A stretch of DNA of 39,844 bases. Origin: Rhodococcus sp. (in: high G+C Gram-positive bacteria) (lineage in GTDB: Bacteria; Actinomycetota; Actinomycetes; Mycobacteriales; Mycobacteriaceae). Where the stretch lies: NCBI RefSeq assembly GCF_023264675.1, contig NZ_JAHFVG010000052.1:1-39844 (forward strand), read 5' to 3'. The position numbers were made by a program, and so were the translations under genes. The first letter of the stretch is position 1. Each line of letters begins with the position of its first letter. The notes under the pieces are model-generated. The model had not been told where the DNA came from and did not search any database. It saw only the letters and a list, made by a program, of their open reading frames with translations. Positions 8,339 to 16,413 of this stretch are shown here, piece by piece.

Positions 8339-10177
8339 CTAGCGGCGCGGCTTTCCCTTGAACTTCCCGCCGCCGCTGCGGGGACCACCGCGGCCTCCGG
8401 GAGGACCGGAATCCGGCGTCAACTGAATCAGCACACCGCTGATCCTGGTGCGACGCAACGCTTCCACCGTCTCGTCGGCGAGATCCGCGGGCAGTTCGAC
8501 GAGTGAGTGATCCGGGCGAATGCTGATGTGCCCGAAGTCGCTGCGGCGCAGGCCACCTTCGTTGGCGATGGCTCCGACGATGGCACCCGGCGCGACATGA
8601 TGACGCTTGCCGACCGCGATGCGGTACGTCGCCATCTCCTGACCCGTCTTGCGATGGTGCGAATCCGCGGCGTCCTGATCGAACGAGCGGGGAGGCCGCG
8701 GCTCACGCGGCTCACGAGGCGCGCGCGGGGGCGCAGGCGGCTCGGGCTCGAGCAGGAACGCTTCACCGTCTCGCGACTGGACCGCCAACGCCGCAGCGAT
8801 ATCGGCGAGCGGCACGTCGTGCTCGCGTTCGTAGTCTTCGATGAGGCGACGGAACAGCGCGAGGTTCTCGTTTCCGAGACTCTCGGTGATGGAATCGCCG
8901 AACTTGGTGACGCGCTGCGCATTGACGTCGTCGACGCTGGGAAGCTGCATCTCGGTGATCGGCTGACGCGTCGCGCGTTCGATGGCCTTGAGCAGATGAC
9001 GTTCCCGCGGAGCGACGAACAACAGCGCCTGACCGGCACGGCCCGCGCGACCGGTACGACCGATGCGGTGCACGTAGGACTCGGTGTCATGGGGGATGTC
9101 GTAGTTGATGACGTGCGAGATGCGGTCGACGTCGAGGCCACGGGCCGCGACATCGGTGGCAACGAGAACGTCGATGGCGCCGCTCTTGAGCTGACCGATG
9201 GTCCGCTCGCGCTGCGCCTGGACGATGTCGCCGTTGATCGCGGCCGCGGAAAAGCCCCGTGCCCGCAGCTTCTCGGCCAGTTCCTCGGTCGCCTGTTTCG
9301 TGCGGACGAACATGATCATCGCCTCGAACTCTTCGACCTCGAAGATCCGAGTGAGCGCCTCGAGCTTGCGCTGATGCGCGACCTGCACGTAGCGCTGGGT
9401 GATGTTCGGTGCCGTCGACGTCTTCGTCTTGACCGTGATCTCCACCGGATCGTGCAGATATTGCTTGGAGATCTTGCGGATGGCAGGCGGCATCGTGGCC
9501 GAGAACAGTGCGACCTGCTTGTACTCGGGGGTGTCCGCGAGGATGCGCTCGACGTCCTCCTGGAAGCCCATCTTGAGCATCTCGTCTGCCTCGTCGAGGA
9601 CGAGGTACTCGAGGCCGGACAGATCGAGCGTGCCCTTCTCCAGATGGTCGATGACACGTCCTGGCGTGCCGACGATGATCTGAGCGCCCTTGCGCAGGCC
9701 CGAGAGCTGGATGCCGTACGCCTGGCCGCCGTAGATCGGCAGGATGTGGAGACCGGGGATGTTGGAGGCGTACTTGCCGAACGCCTCGGCCACCTGCAAC
9801 GCGAGTTCACGCGTCGGCGCGAGCACGAGTGCCTGCGGTACCCGTCGCTCCACGTCGAGCCGGGAGAGAATCGGTACGGCGAACGCGGCGGTCTTACCGG
9901 TGCCGGTCTGCGCGAGACCGACGACGTCCTTACCGCTCATCAGCGGCGGGATGGTCGCTGCCTGAATCGGCGACGGAGTCTCGTAGCCGACGTCACGCAG
10001 AGCCTTCAGAACCCTCTCGTCGATTCCGAGATCCGCGAAGGTGACCTGCGCACGCTCCTCGGGGGCAGCAGCGTCGGAAACGGACGCCTCGGGTGAAGGG
10101 GTCGCCGATGCCGACCCGCTCGAAATGGACTCGTCAGTGCTCACGGCGGCATCCTGATTCGGCTCTGTAGTGCTCAT
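8339..10177 (-). CDS. deaD: DEAD-box ATP-dependent RNA helicase (DeaD/CsdA type)
   Basis: A 612-residue RNA helicase. Motifs in order: a Q-motif region (FADLGIDERVLKALRDVGYETPSPIQ), motif I AQTGTGKT, Ia PTRELA, Ib TPGR, motif II DEAD, motif III SAT, then in the second RecA domain RGLDVDR and motif VI HRIGRTGRAGR. Near residues 525-590 is a DbpA-type RNA-binding domain (YRIAVGKRHHVAPGAIVGAI), and the tail is Gly/Arg/Lys-rich. It probably helps ribosome assembly and RNA turnover in the cold. I take the ATG at 10177 (MSTTEP) rather than the TTG at 10183. TAAACT about ten bases before the ATG could be a -10 box giving a nearly leaderless mRNA. Confidence 0.95.
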   Translation of the reverse strand: MSTTEPNQDAAVSTDESISSGSASATPSPEASVSDAAAPEERAQVTFADLGIDERVLKALRDVGYETPSPIQAATIPPLMSGKDVVGLAQTGTGKTAAFAVPILSRLDVERRVPQALVLAPTRELALQVAEAFGKYASNIPGLHILPIYGGQAYGIQLSGLRKGAQIIVGTPGRVIDHLEKGTLDLSGLEYLVLDEADEMLKMGFQEDVERILADTPEYKQVALFSATMPPAIRKISKQYLHDPVEITVKTKTSTAPNITQRYVQVAHQRKLEALTRIFEVEEFEAMIMFVRTKQATEELAEKLRARGFSAAAINGDIVQAQRERTIGQLKSGAIDVLVATDVAARGLDVDRISHVINYDIPHDTESYVHRIGRTGRAGRAGQALLFVAPRERHLLKAIERATRQPITEMQLPSVDDVNAQRVTKFGDSITESLGNENLALFRRLIEDYEREHDVPLADIAAALAVQSRDGEAFLLEPEPPAPPRAPREPREPRPPRSFDQDAADSHHRKTGQEMATYRIAVGKRHHVAPGAIVGAIANEGGLRRSDFGHISIRPDHSLVELPADLADETVEALRRTRISGVLIQLTPDSGPPGGRGGPRSGGGKFKGKPRR

Positions 10178-10492
10178 ATACAACCGAGTTTAGTCCCTGT
10201 CACTGCATCGCCCGACCCAAGTGCCGAGAAATCCCTGTGACCGACAGCGGTACGCATGCCGAGCACGGCGGAGCCGGGTTCGATCGCAGCGAGAAATCGG
10301 CGGCCGCGAGACGCGAATTCGGTACCGGCACTCGAATTCGTCGACGACAAGAGTTAAGGTGCACTCCGAGTCACACATAACTCCGCAGGACAGGTCGAAA
10401 TTTCGCAAACCGGACACCCTCGGTAGTGCAACACGGCCCGGAATGTGATGAAATGCACACCTGTTACGTCATTTTCCCGGAGGGGTCTTACA
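10178..10492. promoter_or_regulatory. Divergent intergenic region with three CGAA..TTCG palindromes
   Basis: This 315-base gap between the divergent helicase and acyl-CoA ligase genes has no convincing gene; short open frames here have no recognisable protein features. It contains CGAATTCG twice (10314-10321 and 10333-10340, centres 19 bases apart) and CGAAATTTCG at 10396-10405. These are all short self-complementary sites that could bind a dimeric regulator. A strong ribosome-binding site GGAGGGG at 10479-10485 serves the ligase GTG at 10493. Confidence 0.5.
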
Positions 10493-12280
10493 GTGCGCGA
10501 ATATTCTGTGCCGGCGTCATTCACCATTCCCGACGACGCGTCGATGGCCGATACCGTATTTCGGTACGAAAAGGAGTCCCCGAACCTGGTGCCGTTCCAG
10601 CGACTGGTCGCCGGAACCTGGACCGATGTCACCGCCGCGCAGTTCGCCAAGGAGGTCGCCGCCGTCGCCAAGGGCCTCATCGCCTCGGGCATCGAGCTGG
10701 GTGACCGCGTGGCAATCCTGTCCGCGACCAGGTACGAGTGGGTCGTCCTCGACTACGCCATCTGGACCGCGGGCGGATGCACCGTCGCCATCTACGAGAC
10801 CTCCTCGGCCCATCAGGCGCAGTGGATTCTGGAGGACTCGGCGACCAAGTTGCTGATTCTGGAATCACCCGAGCACGCGTCCGCCTTGAAAGAGGTCACC
10901 GAGAGCGCCGCCGACCTGCGTGAGGTTCTGCAGATCGACGCAGGCGCCGTGGACGAACTCAGCACGCGCGGCGCAACGGTCAGCGACGAAGACCTGCACG
11001 CACGGCGTCACCAGGTGACTGCCGATTCGGCCGCCACCTTGATCTACACCTCGGGTACCACCGGTCGTCCCAAGGGCGTCCAGCTCACCCACTCCAACTT
11101 CTACGCCGAGGTACAGGCGACACAGATCGCTCTGTTCGACTCGATGAAGGAGGGCAACCGCACACTGATGTTCCTTCCGATGGCCCACGTCTTCGCGCGC
11201 GCCATCTCGTTCGGCGCGTTCGAATCGAAGGCCACCGTCGGTCACACCTCCGACGTCTCGACCCTCGTCGATCAATTCGCTGTCTTCAAGCCGAACTTCA
11301 TCCTCTCGGTCCCGCGCGTGTTCGAGAAGGTCTACAACTCGGCCAAGCAGAAAGCACACGACGGCGGCAAGGGCGGCATCTTCGACAAGGCCGCAGCCAC
11401 CGCCATCGAGTGGAGCGAGGCGCAGGAGAAGGGCGGCGCCGGAATCGTGTTGAACGTCAAGCACGCGGTGTTCGACAAACTCGTCTACTCCAAGCTGCGT
11501 GCCGCACTCGGCGGCAACTGCGAGCGTGCAGTGTCCGGCGGCGGACCGCTCGGCGCCCGCCTCGGCCACTTCTTCCGCGGCGCGGGCGTTCCGGTCTACG
11601 AGGGCTACGGCCTCACCGAGACCAGCGCTGCCGTCACCGTCAACACCACGGCCGAACAGCGTGTGGGCTCTGTCGGCAAGCCCATCAACGGCCACGCCGT
11701 CAAGATCGCCGAGGACGGCGAATTGCTCCTGAAGGGCCCCGTCGTGTTCGACGGGTACTGGCACAACGAGAAGGCCACCGCCGAAGCGATCGTCGACGGC
11801 TGGTTCCACACCGGTGACCTCGGATCGATCGATCAGGACGGCTTCGTCTCGATCACCGGACGCAAGAAGGAAATCATCGTCACCGCCGGCGGCAAGAACG
11901 TGGCTCCTGCGGTTCTGGAAGACGCACTTCGCGCGAACGCCATCATCAGTCAGTGCCTCGTCGTCGGCGATGCAAAGCCCTTCATCGGCGCCCTCATCAC
12001 ACTCGATCCCGAGGCACTACCGGGCTGGAAGGAGCGCCACGGCCTCGCTGAGAACGTGGCGTTCGAGGAGCTCAAGAAGAACGCGGATCTCATCGCCGAG
12101 GTCGACAAGGCAGTCGCCGACGCCAACAAGAAGGTGTCGAGTCCCGAGCAGATCAAGAAGTACAAGATCCTCGAGCACGACTTCACGGTCGAGACCGGCG
12201 AGCTCACACCGACGATGAAGCTCAAGCGCAACATCATCCACCAGGAACGCGGCACCGAGATCGAGTCGATCTACAGCTGA
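10493..12280 (+). CDS. Long-chain fatty-acid-CoA ligase, FadD15-like
   Basis: A 595-residue AMP-forming ligase that activates fatty acids to acyl-CoA with ATP. The N-terminus (VREYSVPASFTI) matches that of mycobacterial FadD15, which fixes the GTG start; GGAGGGG lies seven bases upstream. Motifs are the P-loop IYTSGTTGRPKG at about residues 184-195, the YGLTETS motif, TGDLGSIDQDGF, and the hinge/catalytic region GRKKEIIVTAGGKNVAP. The catalytic lysine is expected in the C-terminal domain near LTPTMKLKR. The length agrees with the family (about 600 aa). A strong hairpin follows ten bases after the stop. Confidence 0.92.
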   Translation: MREYSVPASFTIPDDASMADTVFRYEKESPNLVPFQRLVAGTWTDVTAAQFAKEVAAVAKGLIASGIELGDRVAILSATRYEWVVLDYAIWTAGGCTVAIYETSSAHQAQWILEDSATKLLILESPEHASALKEVTESAADLREVLQIDAGAVDELSTRGATVSDEDLHARRHQVTADSAATLIYTSGTTGRPKGVQLTHSNFYAEVQATQIALFDSMKEGNRTLMFLPMAHVFARAISFGAFESKATVGHTSDVSTLVDQFAVFKPNFILSVPRVFEKVYNSAKQKAHDGGKGGIFDKAAATAIEWSEAQEKGGAGIVLNVKHAVFDKLVYSKLRAALGGNCERAVSGGGPLGARLGHFFRGAGVPVYEGYGLTETSAAVTVNTTAEQRVGSVGKPINGHAVKIAEDGELLLKGPVVFDGYWHNEKATAEAIVDGWFHTGDLGSIDQDGFVSITGRKKEIIVTAGGKNVAPAVLEDALRANAIISQCLVVGDAKPFIGALITLDPEALPGWKERHGLAENVAFEELKKNADLIAEVDKAVADANKKVSSPEQIKKYKILEHDFTVETGELTPTMKLKRNIIHQERGTEIESIYS

Positions 12281-12289
12281 TCTCCGTCG

Positions 12290-12330
12290 CGTGTGACGTG
12301 CAGGGGCTCGATCGCCCCGCACGTCACACG
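12290..12330. terminator. Strong hairpin between convergent genes
   Basis: The left arm, CGTGTGACGTGC + A + GGGGC (12290-12307), pairs with GCCCC + GCACGTCACACG (12314-12330) across a 6-base loop; the only flaw is one bulged A. It follows the acyl-CoA ligase and overlaps the last codons and stop of the opposing hydrolase. It is probably a shared terminator; there is no T-tract. Confidence 0.75.
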
Positions 12331-12938
12331 TGCGCGAGCAGGAACTCCGCGGCCTCGAGCGAGACGGTGCGATGCACCTTTTCGTGCAACAGGTCATGGC
12401 CTGCGTTCTCGAATTCGTGCAGTGTGGCGCCCGGCACGTTCGGGATCCACGAACGGACCGCGTCGATCGGCGCCATCCTGTCGTCGACGCCGTGCAACGC
12501 CAGCAGCGGCAACATCGAATCGTTCAGATCCGACGGTGTACCGGTAGTGGATTTCGGAGTCCCGCACAACACCGCGGACGTGAACCCGCTCGGGTCCTTG
12601 GCGAGGGCTGCGATGGCGGTGGCCGCACCGAGTGAATGCCCCATCAGAGCCATCGGAATGCCTGCGCGCTCGGACCTCGCGATCTCGGCGAGCTGCAGCG
12701 CGTTGTCCGCCAAGCCACCGATCTGCGATGCATCCGATAGGTGCCCCTCGGTGAGTCCGTGACCCACGTGGTCCACCGCCCAGACATCGATGTTCTCGTT
12801 GTTCATCACCCGCGCGAACCGATGGTAATGGCCACTGCTCTGCCCCAACCCATGTAAAAAAACCAGCACCAGTGACGGATGTGGCGTCGTCCACGACCGG
12901 TAGTGAACAGCTCCCGTGACTCCCTCGAAAAACGGCAT
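12324..12938 (-). CDS. Alpha/beta hydrolase, monoacylglycerol-lipase-like
   Basis: A 204-residue alpha/beta hydrolase of the Hydrolase_4 (monoacylglycerol lipase) group. It has the oxyanion motif LHGLGQSSGHY near residue 28, the nucleophile elbow GHSLG, the acid in LHGVDDRMAP and the histidine in NAGHDLL. This is shorter than most monoacylglycerol lipases (about 270 aa); the lid region between strands 6 and 7 looks reduced. I place the start at the ATG giving MPFFEGVTG, which fits the family; an earlier start would add 14 residues. No signal peptide is seen. It could work with the adjacent acyl-CoA ligase by freeing fatty acids for activation, but the two are convergent, so this is only a guess. 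Confidence 0.8.
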   Translation of the reverse strand: MPFFEGVTGAVHYRSWTTPHPSLVLVFLHGLGQSSGHYHRFARVMNNENIDVWAVDHVGHGLTEGHLSDASQIGGLADNALQLAEIARSERAGIPMALMGHSLGAATAIAALAKDPSGFTSAVLCGTPKSTTGTPSDLNDSMLPLLALHGVDDRMAPIDAVRSWIPNVPGATLHEFENAGHDLLHEKVHRTVSLEAAEFLLAHV

Positions 12939-12994
12939 TCGGCTATCTTGCCTGCTGCGATGAGATGTCGCTGCATTCACCTACAGTTGATCGC

Positions 12995-13128
12995 GTGTTC
13001 TCGACGAACGATCGACTCGTCTACAGCCCAGCGACCTCTCGGCCGCGGCGTCGTGCGAGTACGCGCTGCTGCGCACTCTCGATGCAAAACTAGGCAGAAT
13101 CGAGAGGGTTCACGAGGAACCGGATCCG
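12995..13128 (+). other. Displaced 5' end of the nuclease-helicase gene (one-base frameshift)
   Basis: Frame 2 from GTG at 12995 reads VFSTNDRLVYSP, the usual start of TM0106-family nucleases. From 13027 on, the family sequence continues in frame 1 (PSDLSAAASCEYALLRTLDAKLG), the frame of the main gene. The two join exactly if the CCC run at 13027-13029 had one more C. The frame-1 part has no start codon before ATG 13129. As given, the N-terminal 45 or so residues, including the Cys codon at 13054, are not joined to the rest. This may be a sequencing error, a real mutation or a slippage site. Confidence 0.75.
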
Positions 13129-16100
13129 ATGCTCGAGCGAACGTCCGCGCTCGGATTCGCCCACGAGCGTCGTCAGCTCGAAGCGTTCCAAGCGAAATTC
13201 GGCCAGGGCGTGTCGGTCATGCCGCGCCCCGAACGCACCCTGCAGGGACTCACCGACGCCAACGCCTCCACGATCGAGACAGCCCTGTGGGGCTACGACG
13301 TTCTCTATCAGGCGACGTTCTTCGACGGCAGGTTCCTCGGCTACTGCGATTTCCTGGTCAAGGAGGACGGCGGCTACTCGGTGTACGACACGAAGCTGTC
13401 GAGGCACGCGCGCGTGCCTGCGCTGCTCCAACTCGCCGCCTACGCGGACGCCCTGCAGCGAAGCGGCATCGAAGTCGCCGACCGGCTCCACCTCATGCTC
13501 GGCGACGGCAGCACCACCGACCACTCGACCAAGAACCTGCTGCCGGTATTCCGCAGGCGTCGAGCACATCTGGAGGAGCTCCTCGACGAGCACCTGGCCG
13601 ACGACGAGCCCGCGCGCTGGGGCGACCCCCGGTTCACCGCCTGCGGTCGGTGCGAGCACTGCGAGCAACAGGTTCTCGCGCACGACGATCTGCTCCTCGT
13701 CGCCGGCCTGAGCGGAGGTCACCGCAGCCACCTGATCGACGCAGGCGTCACCACCACCACTGCGCTCGCTGCAGGCACGGGTCCGGTGGACAACATCTCC
13801 GCCAGGATGCTCGGCAATCTCAGATCGCAGGCGACCCTGCAGATCGCCCAGAAAGCAAGCGGCCGAACCGAATACGAGATCTTCGATGCCGATGCCCTCG
13901 GGGTTCTACCGGCGCCCGACCCGGGCGACATCTTCTTCGATTTCGAAGGCGACCCGCTGTGGGCCGAGCCCGGCTCCACCGAATGGGGAATCGAGTATCT
14001 GTTCGGCGTCCTCGATTCCGAAGACACGTTCACGCCGTTCTGGGCACACGACCGAGCTCAGGAAAGGGCCGCGCTCACAGCGTTTCTCGACTACGTCCTC
14101 GAACGCCGAAAGCGATTCCCCGGCATGCACATCTACCATTACGCCGCCTACGAGAAGACCGCACTTCTGCGTCTCGCCGGGCGCTACGGCGTCGGCGAGG
14201 AGATCGTCGACAACCTACTGCGCGACAACGTCCTGGTCGACCTGTACCCCGTCGTCAAGGGATCGCTTCGAATCGGCGCGCGTTCGTACAGCATCAAGAA
14301 ACTCGAACCGCTCTACATGCCGAGCGGCCGCGACGGCGAGGTCACCAACGCCGCGGCGTCGATAGTCGAATATGCGAACTGGTGCGATCTACGCGACGAG
14401 GGACGCACCGAGGAGGCGGATGCACTGCTCGCCGAGATCGCCGACTACAACCGCTACGACTGCGTCTCGACCGTCCGCCTTCGAGACTGGCTGCTCGGCA
14501 AGGCAGCCGAGGCCGGGGTCGAGCCGAGACCGCCCGCCGAGAGCACCGCCGAAGTCGAGGACGAGGCAAGCCCGCTCGAAGAGTCGCTGCGCGAATTCGT
14601 CGGGATCGGACCTGTCTCCGAACGTACCCACGTGCAGCAGTCGGTCGCGTTGTATGCGGGGTCGATCGGCTATCACCGCCGCGAGCGAAAACCTTTCTGG
14701 TGGGCTCACTTCGACCGACTACAGAGTCCCGTCGACGAATGGGCCGAGGCGTCGGACGTGTGGAAGGTCGATGCCGGTCTGATCGAATCCGAGTGGGCCA
14801 AAACCACGCCACGACAGAAGCTGCTCCGTCGTCGACTTCGGTTGACGGGCAGTGGCGGCACCCAGAAATCGGTGCGTCTGCTCTACGATCTGCCTGCCCC
14901 CGACGGTCTGGACCAGCCACACCCGAGCTACCGAGCATCCAGCCGAGCCGACGTCGTCGAGGTCGGCGACGACTACGTGATCGTCGAGGAGAAACTTGCA
15001 GCCGGCGCCGAGCCCTACGAGGTTCTGCCGATGGCGCTCGTCCCCGACGCCCCGATTCGCACCGCGAGCATGGAGGAGTCGATCGTCGATGCCGCGCAGG
15101 CTGTCGCGTCGACGCTTCCTGAGCTCCCCCGCACCTCCGTCGCCGATCTGACGTCGCTGTCGGTACCGAGAACCGTCTCCGGCGCACCGCTTCCCGTCGT
15201 CGTCGCCGACAACTACGCGGCAGCGATCACCGCGGCGTTACTGGACCTGGACAGCTCCTATCTCGCAGTCCAGGGTCCGCCCGGCACCGGCAAAACGTAT
15301 ACCGCAGCACGCGTCATCGCCGGGCTTGTGCACGAACACCACTGGCGTATCGGCGTTGTGGCACAGTCGCATTCGGTGGTGGACAATCTACTGCAGGGCA
15401 TTGCCGCCGCCGGGGTCGCCGCGAGTTCGATCGGCAAGAAGAAGCCGACCGAACTCACCGAACTCCGCGACACGGAGTACCCGGGGTTCGTTGCCGCCGG
15501 GGTCGAGGGATGCGTCATCGGTGGGACTGCGTGGGATTTCTCGCACTCGACCAGGGTGGTTCCCGGCTCGCTCGATCTTCTCGTCATCGACGAGGCCGGG
15601 CAGTTCTCGCTCGCGAACACCATCGCCGTCGCAGGCTCGGCCCGCAACTTGCTGCTGCTGGGTGACCCGGCGCAACTTCCCCAGGTCAGCCAGGGCACCC
15701 ATCCCGAGCCCGTCGACGAATCGGCACTGGGTTGGCTTGCCGCGGGCCATGGCGCTCTCCCCGCCGACCGCGGCTACTTCCTGAGCCGTACCTGGCGGAT
15801 GCACCCCGCGCTGTGCGCACCGGTGTCCGCGCTGTCGTACGAGGGCAAGCTGTTCTCCAACGAAGCTGCGACACTGAGCCGCTCGATGGAAGGGCTGGAG
15901 GCCGGGCTGCATTCCATCGTCGTCGATCACCACGACAACACCACCGATTCACCGGAGGAAGCCGACGAGATCCTTCGTCGCATCGACAAGCTCATCGGCT
16001 CGCCGTGGACCAACCCCGACACCCACGACGGCGCACGGCCACTCGAGCCCGGCGACTTCCTCGTCGTCGCTCCCTACAACGCCCAGGTCGACGTCATCAA

Positions 16101-16413
16101 GGACGCCCTGAGCAGGAACGGCCTCGAGGACGTCCTCGTGGGAACCGTCGACAAGTTCCAGGGTCGTCAGGCACCCGTCGCGATCGTGTCGATGACGGCA
16201 TCGAATCTCGGTGACTCCCCGCGTGGCGCGGGCTTCCTACTGTCTCGAAATCGACTGAACGTAGCCATTTCTCGCGGCCAGTGGGCGGCATTGCTCGTGC
16301 AGGCACGAACTCTGACCCACTACCTGCCCGCCACTCCCGACGGCCTCGAGACCCTCGGCGCGTTCATGGCGCTCGCCCCGGATCAGCCGAAGGCCTTGCC
16401 CTCGCCGCGGTAG
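13129..16413 (+). CDS. TM0106-family RecB-like nuclease / RNase H-like / SF1 helicase protein
   Basis: At least 1094 residues with three parts. (1) A RecB-like PD-(D/E)XK nuclease, with GYCDF and VYDTKLS near residues 75-90, then LLQLAAYADAL, and an iron-sulfur-type cluster of cysteines CGRCEHC near residue 172. (2) A YprB-like RNase H-fold exonuclease, with FFDFEGDP at about 269, HIYHYAAYEKTAL, and YNRYDCVSTVRLRDWL. (3) An Upf1/Dna2-like SF1 helicase, with Walker A GPPGTGKT at 716, Walker B VIDEAGQ at about 820, GDPAQLPQV, TWRMHP, GTVDKFQGR and NRLNVAISRG near 1040. It probably processes DNA or RNA ends; its role in actinobacteria is not established. The gene appears to begin at 12995 with a frameshift. 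Its 3' end overlaps the opposing PLP-enzyme gene by 31 bases. Confidence 0.88.
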   Translation: MLERTSALGFAHERRQLEAFQAKFGQGVSVMPRPERTLQGLTDANASTIETALWGYDVLYQATFFDGRFLGYCDFLVKEDGGYSVYDTKLSRHARVPALLQLAAYADALQRSGIEVADRLHLMLGDGSTTDHSTKNLLPVFRRRRAHLEELLDEHLADDEPARWGDPRFTACGRCEHCEQQVLAHDDLLLVAGLSGGHRSHLIDAGVTTTTALAAGTGPVDNISARMLGNLRSQATLQIAQKASGRTEYEIFDADALGVLPAPDPGDIFFDFEGDPLWAEPGSTEWGIEYLFGVLDSEDTFTPFWAHDRAQERAALTAFLDYVLERRKRFPGMHIYHYAAYEKTALLRLAGRYGVGEEIVDNLLRDNVLVDLYPVVKGSLRIGARSYSIKKLEPLYMPSGRDGEVTNAAASIVEYANWCDLRDEGRTEEADALLAEIADYNRYDCVSTVRLRDWLLGKAAEAGVEPRPPAESTAEVEDEASPLEESLREFVGIGPVSERTHVQQSVALYAGSIGYHRRERKPFWWAHFDRLQSPVDEWAEASDVWKVDAGLIESEWAKTTPRQKLLRRRLRLTGSGGTQKSVRLLYDLPAPDGLDQPHPSYRASSRADVVEVGDDYVIVEEKLAAGAEPYEVLPMALVPDAPIRTASMEESIVDAAQAVASTLPELPRTSVADLTSLSVPRTVSGAPLPVVVADNYAAAITAALLDLDSSYLAVQGPPGTGKTYTAARVIAGLVHEHHWRIGVVAQSHSVVDNLLQGIAAAGVAASSIGKKKPTELTELRDTEYPGFVAAGVEGCVIGGTAWDFSHSTRVVPGSLDLLVIDEAGQFSLANTIAVAGSARNLLLLGDPAQLPQVSQGTHPEPVDESALGWLAAGHGALPADRGYFLSRTWRMHPALCAPVSALSYEGKLFSNEAATLSRSMEGLEAGLHSIVVDHHDNTTDSPEEADEILRRIDKLIGSPWTNPDTHDGARPLEPGDFLVVAPYNAQVDVIKDALSRNGLEDVLVGTVDKFQGRQAPVAIVSMTASNLGDSPRGAGFLLSRNRLNVAISRGQWAALLVQARTLTHYLPATPDGLETLGAFMALAPDQPKALPSPR

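Noticed and set aside
8507..10096. Open frame of 529 codons opposite the RNA helicase
   Set aside because: No known motifs; it is the reverse-strand shadow of the helicase, rich in Arg/Asp/Leu.
10190..10448. Short open frames on both strands in the helicase-ligase gap
   Set aside because: No ribosome-binding site, no domain, Arg/Cys-rich composition; better read as regulatory DNA.
12879..15122. Open frame of 747 codons overlapping the nuclease-helicase gene
   Set aside because: Arg/Pro-rich low-complexity translation in the wrong frame; the true frame has all nuclease and helicase motifs.
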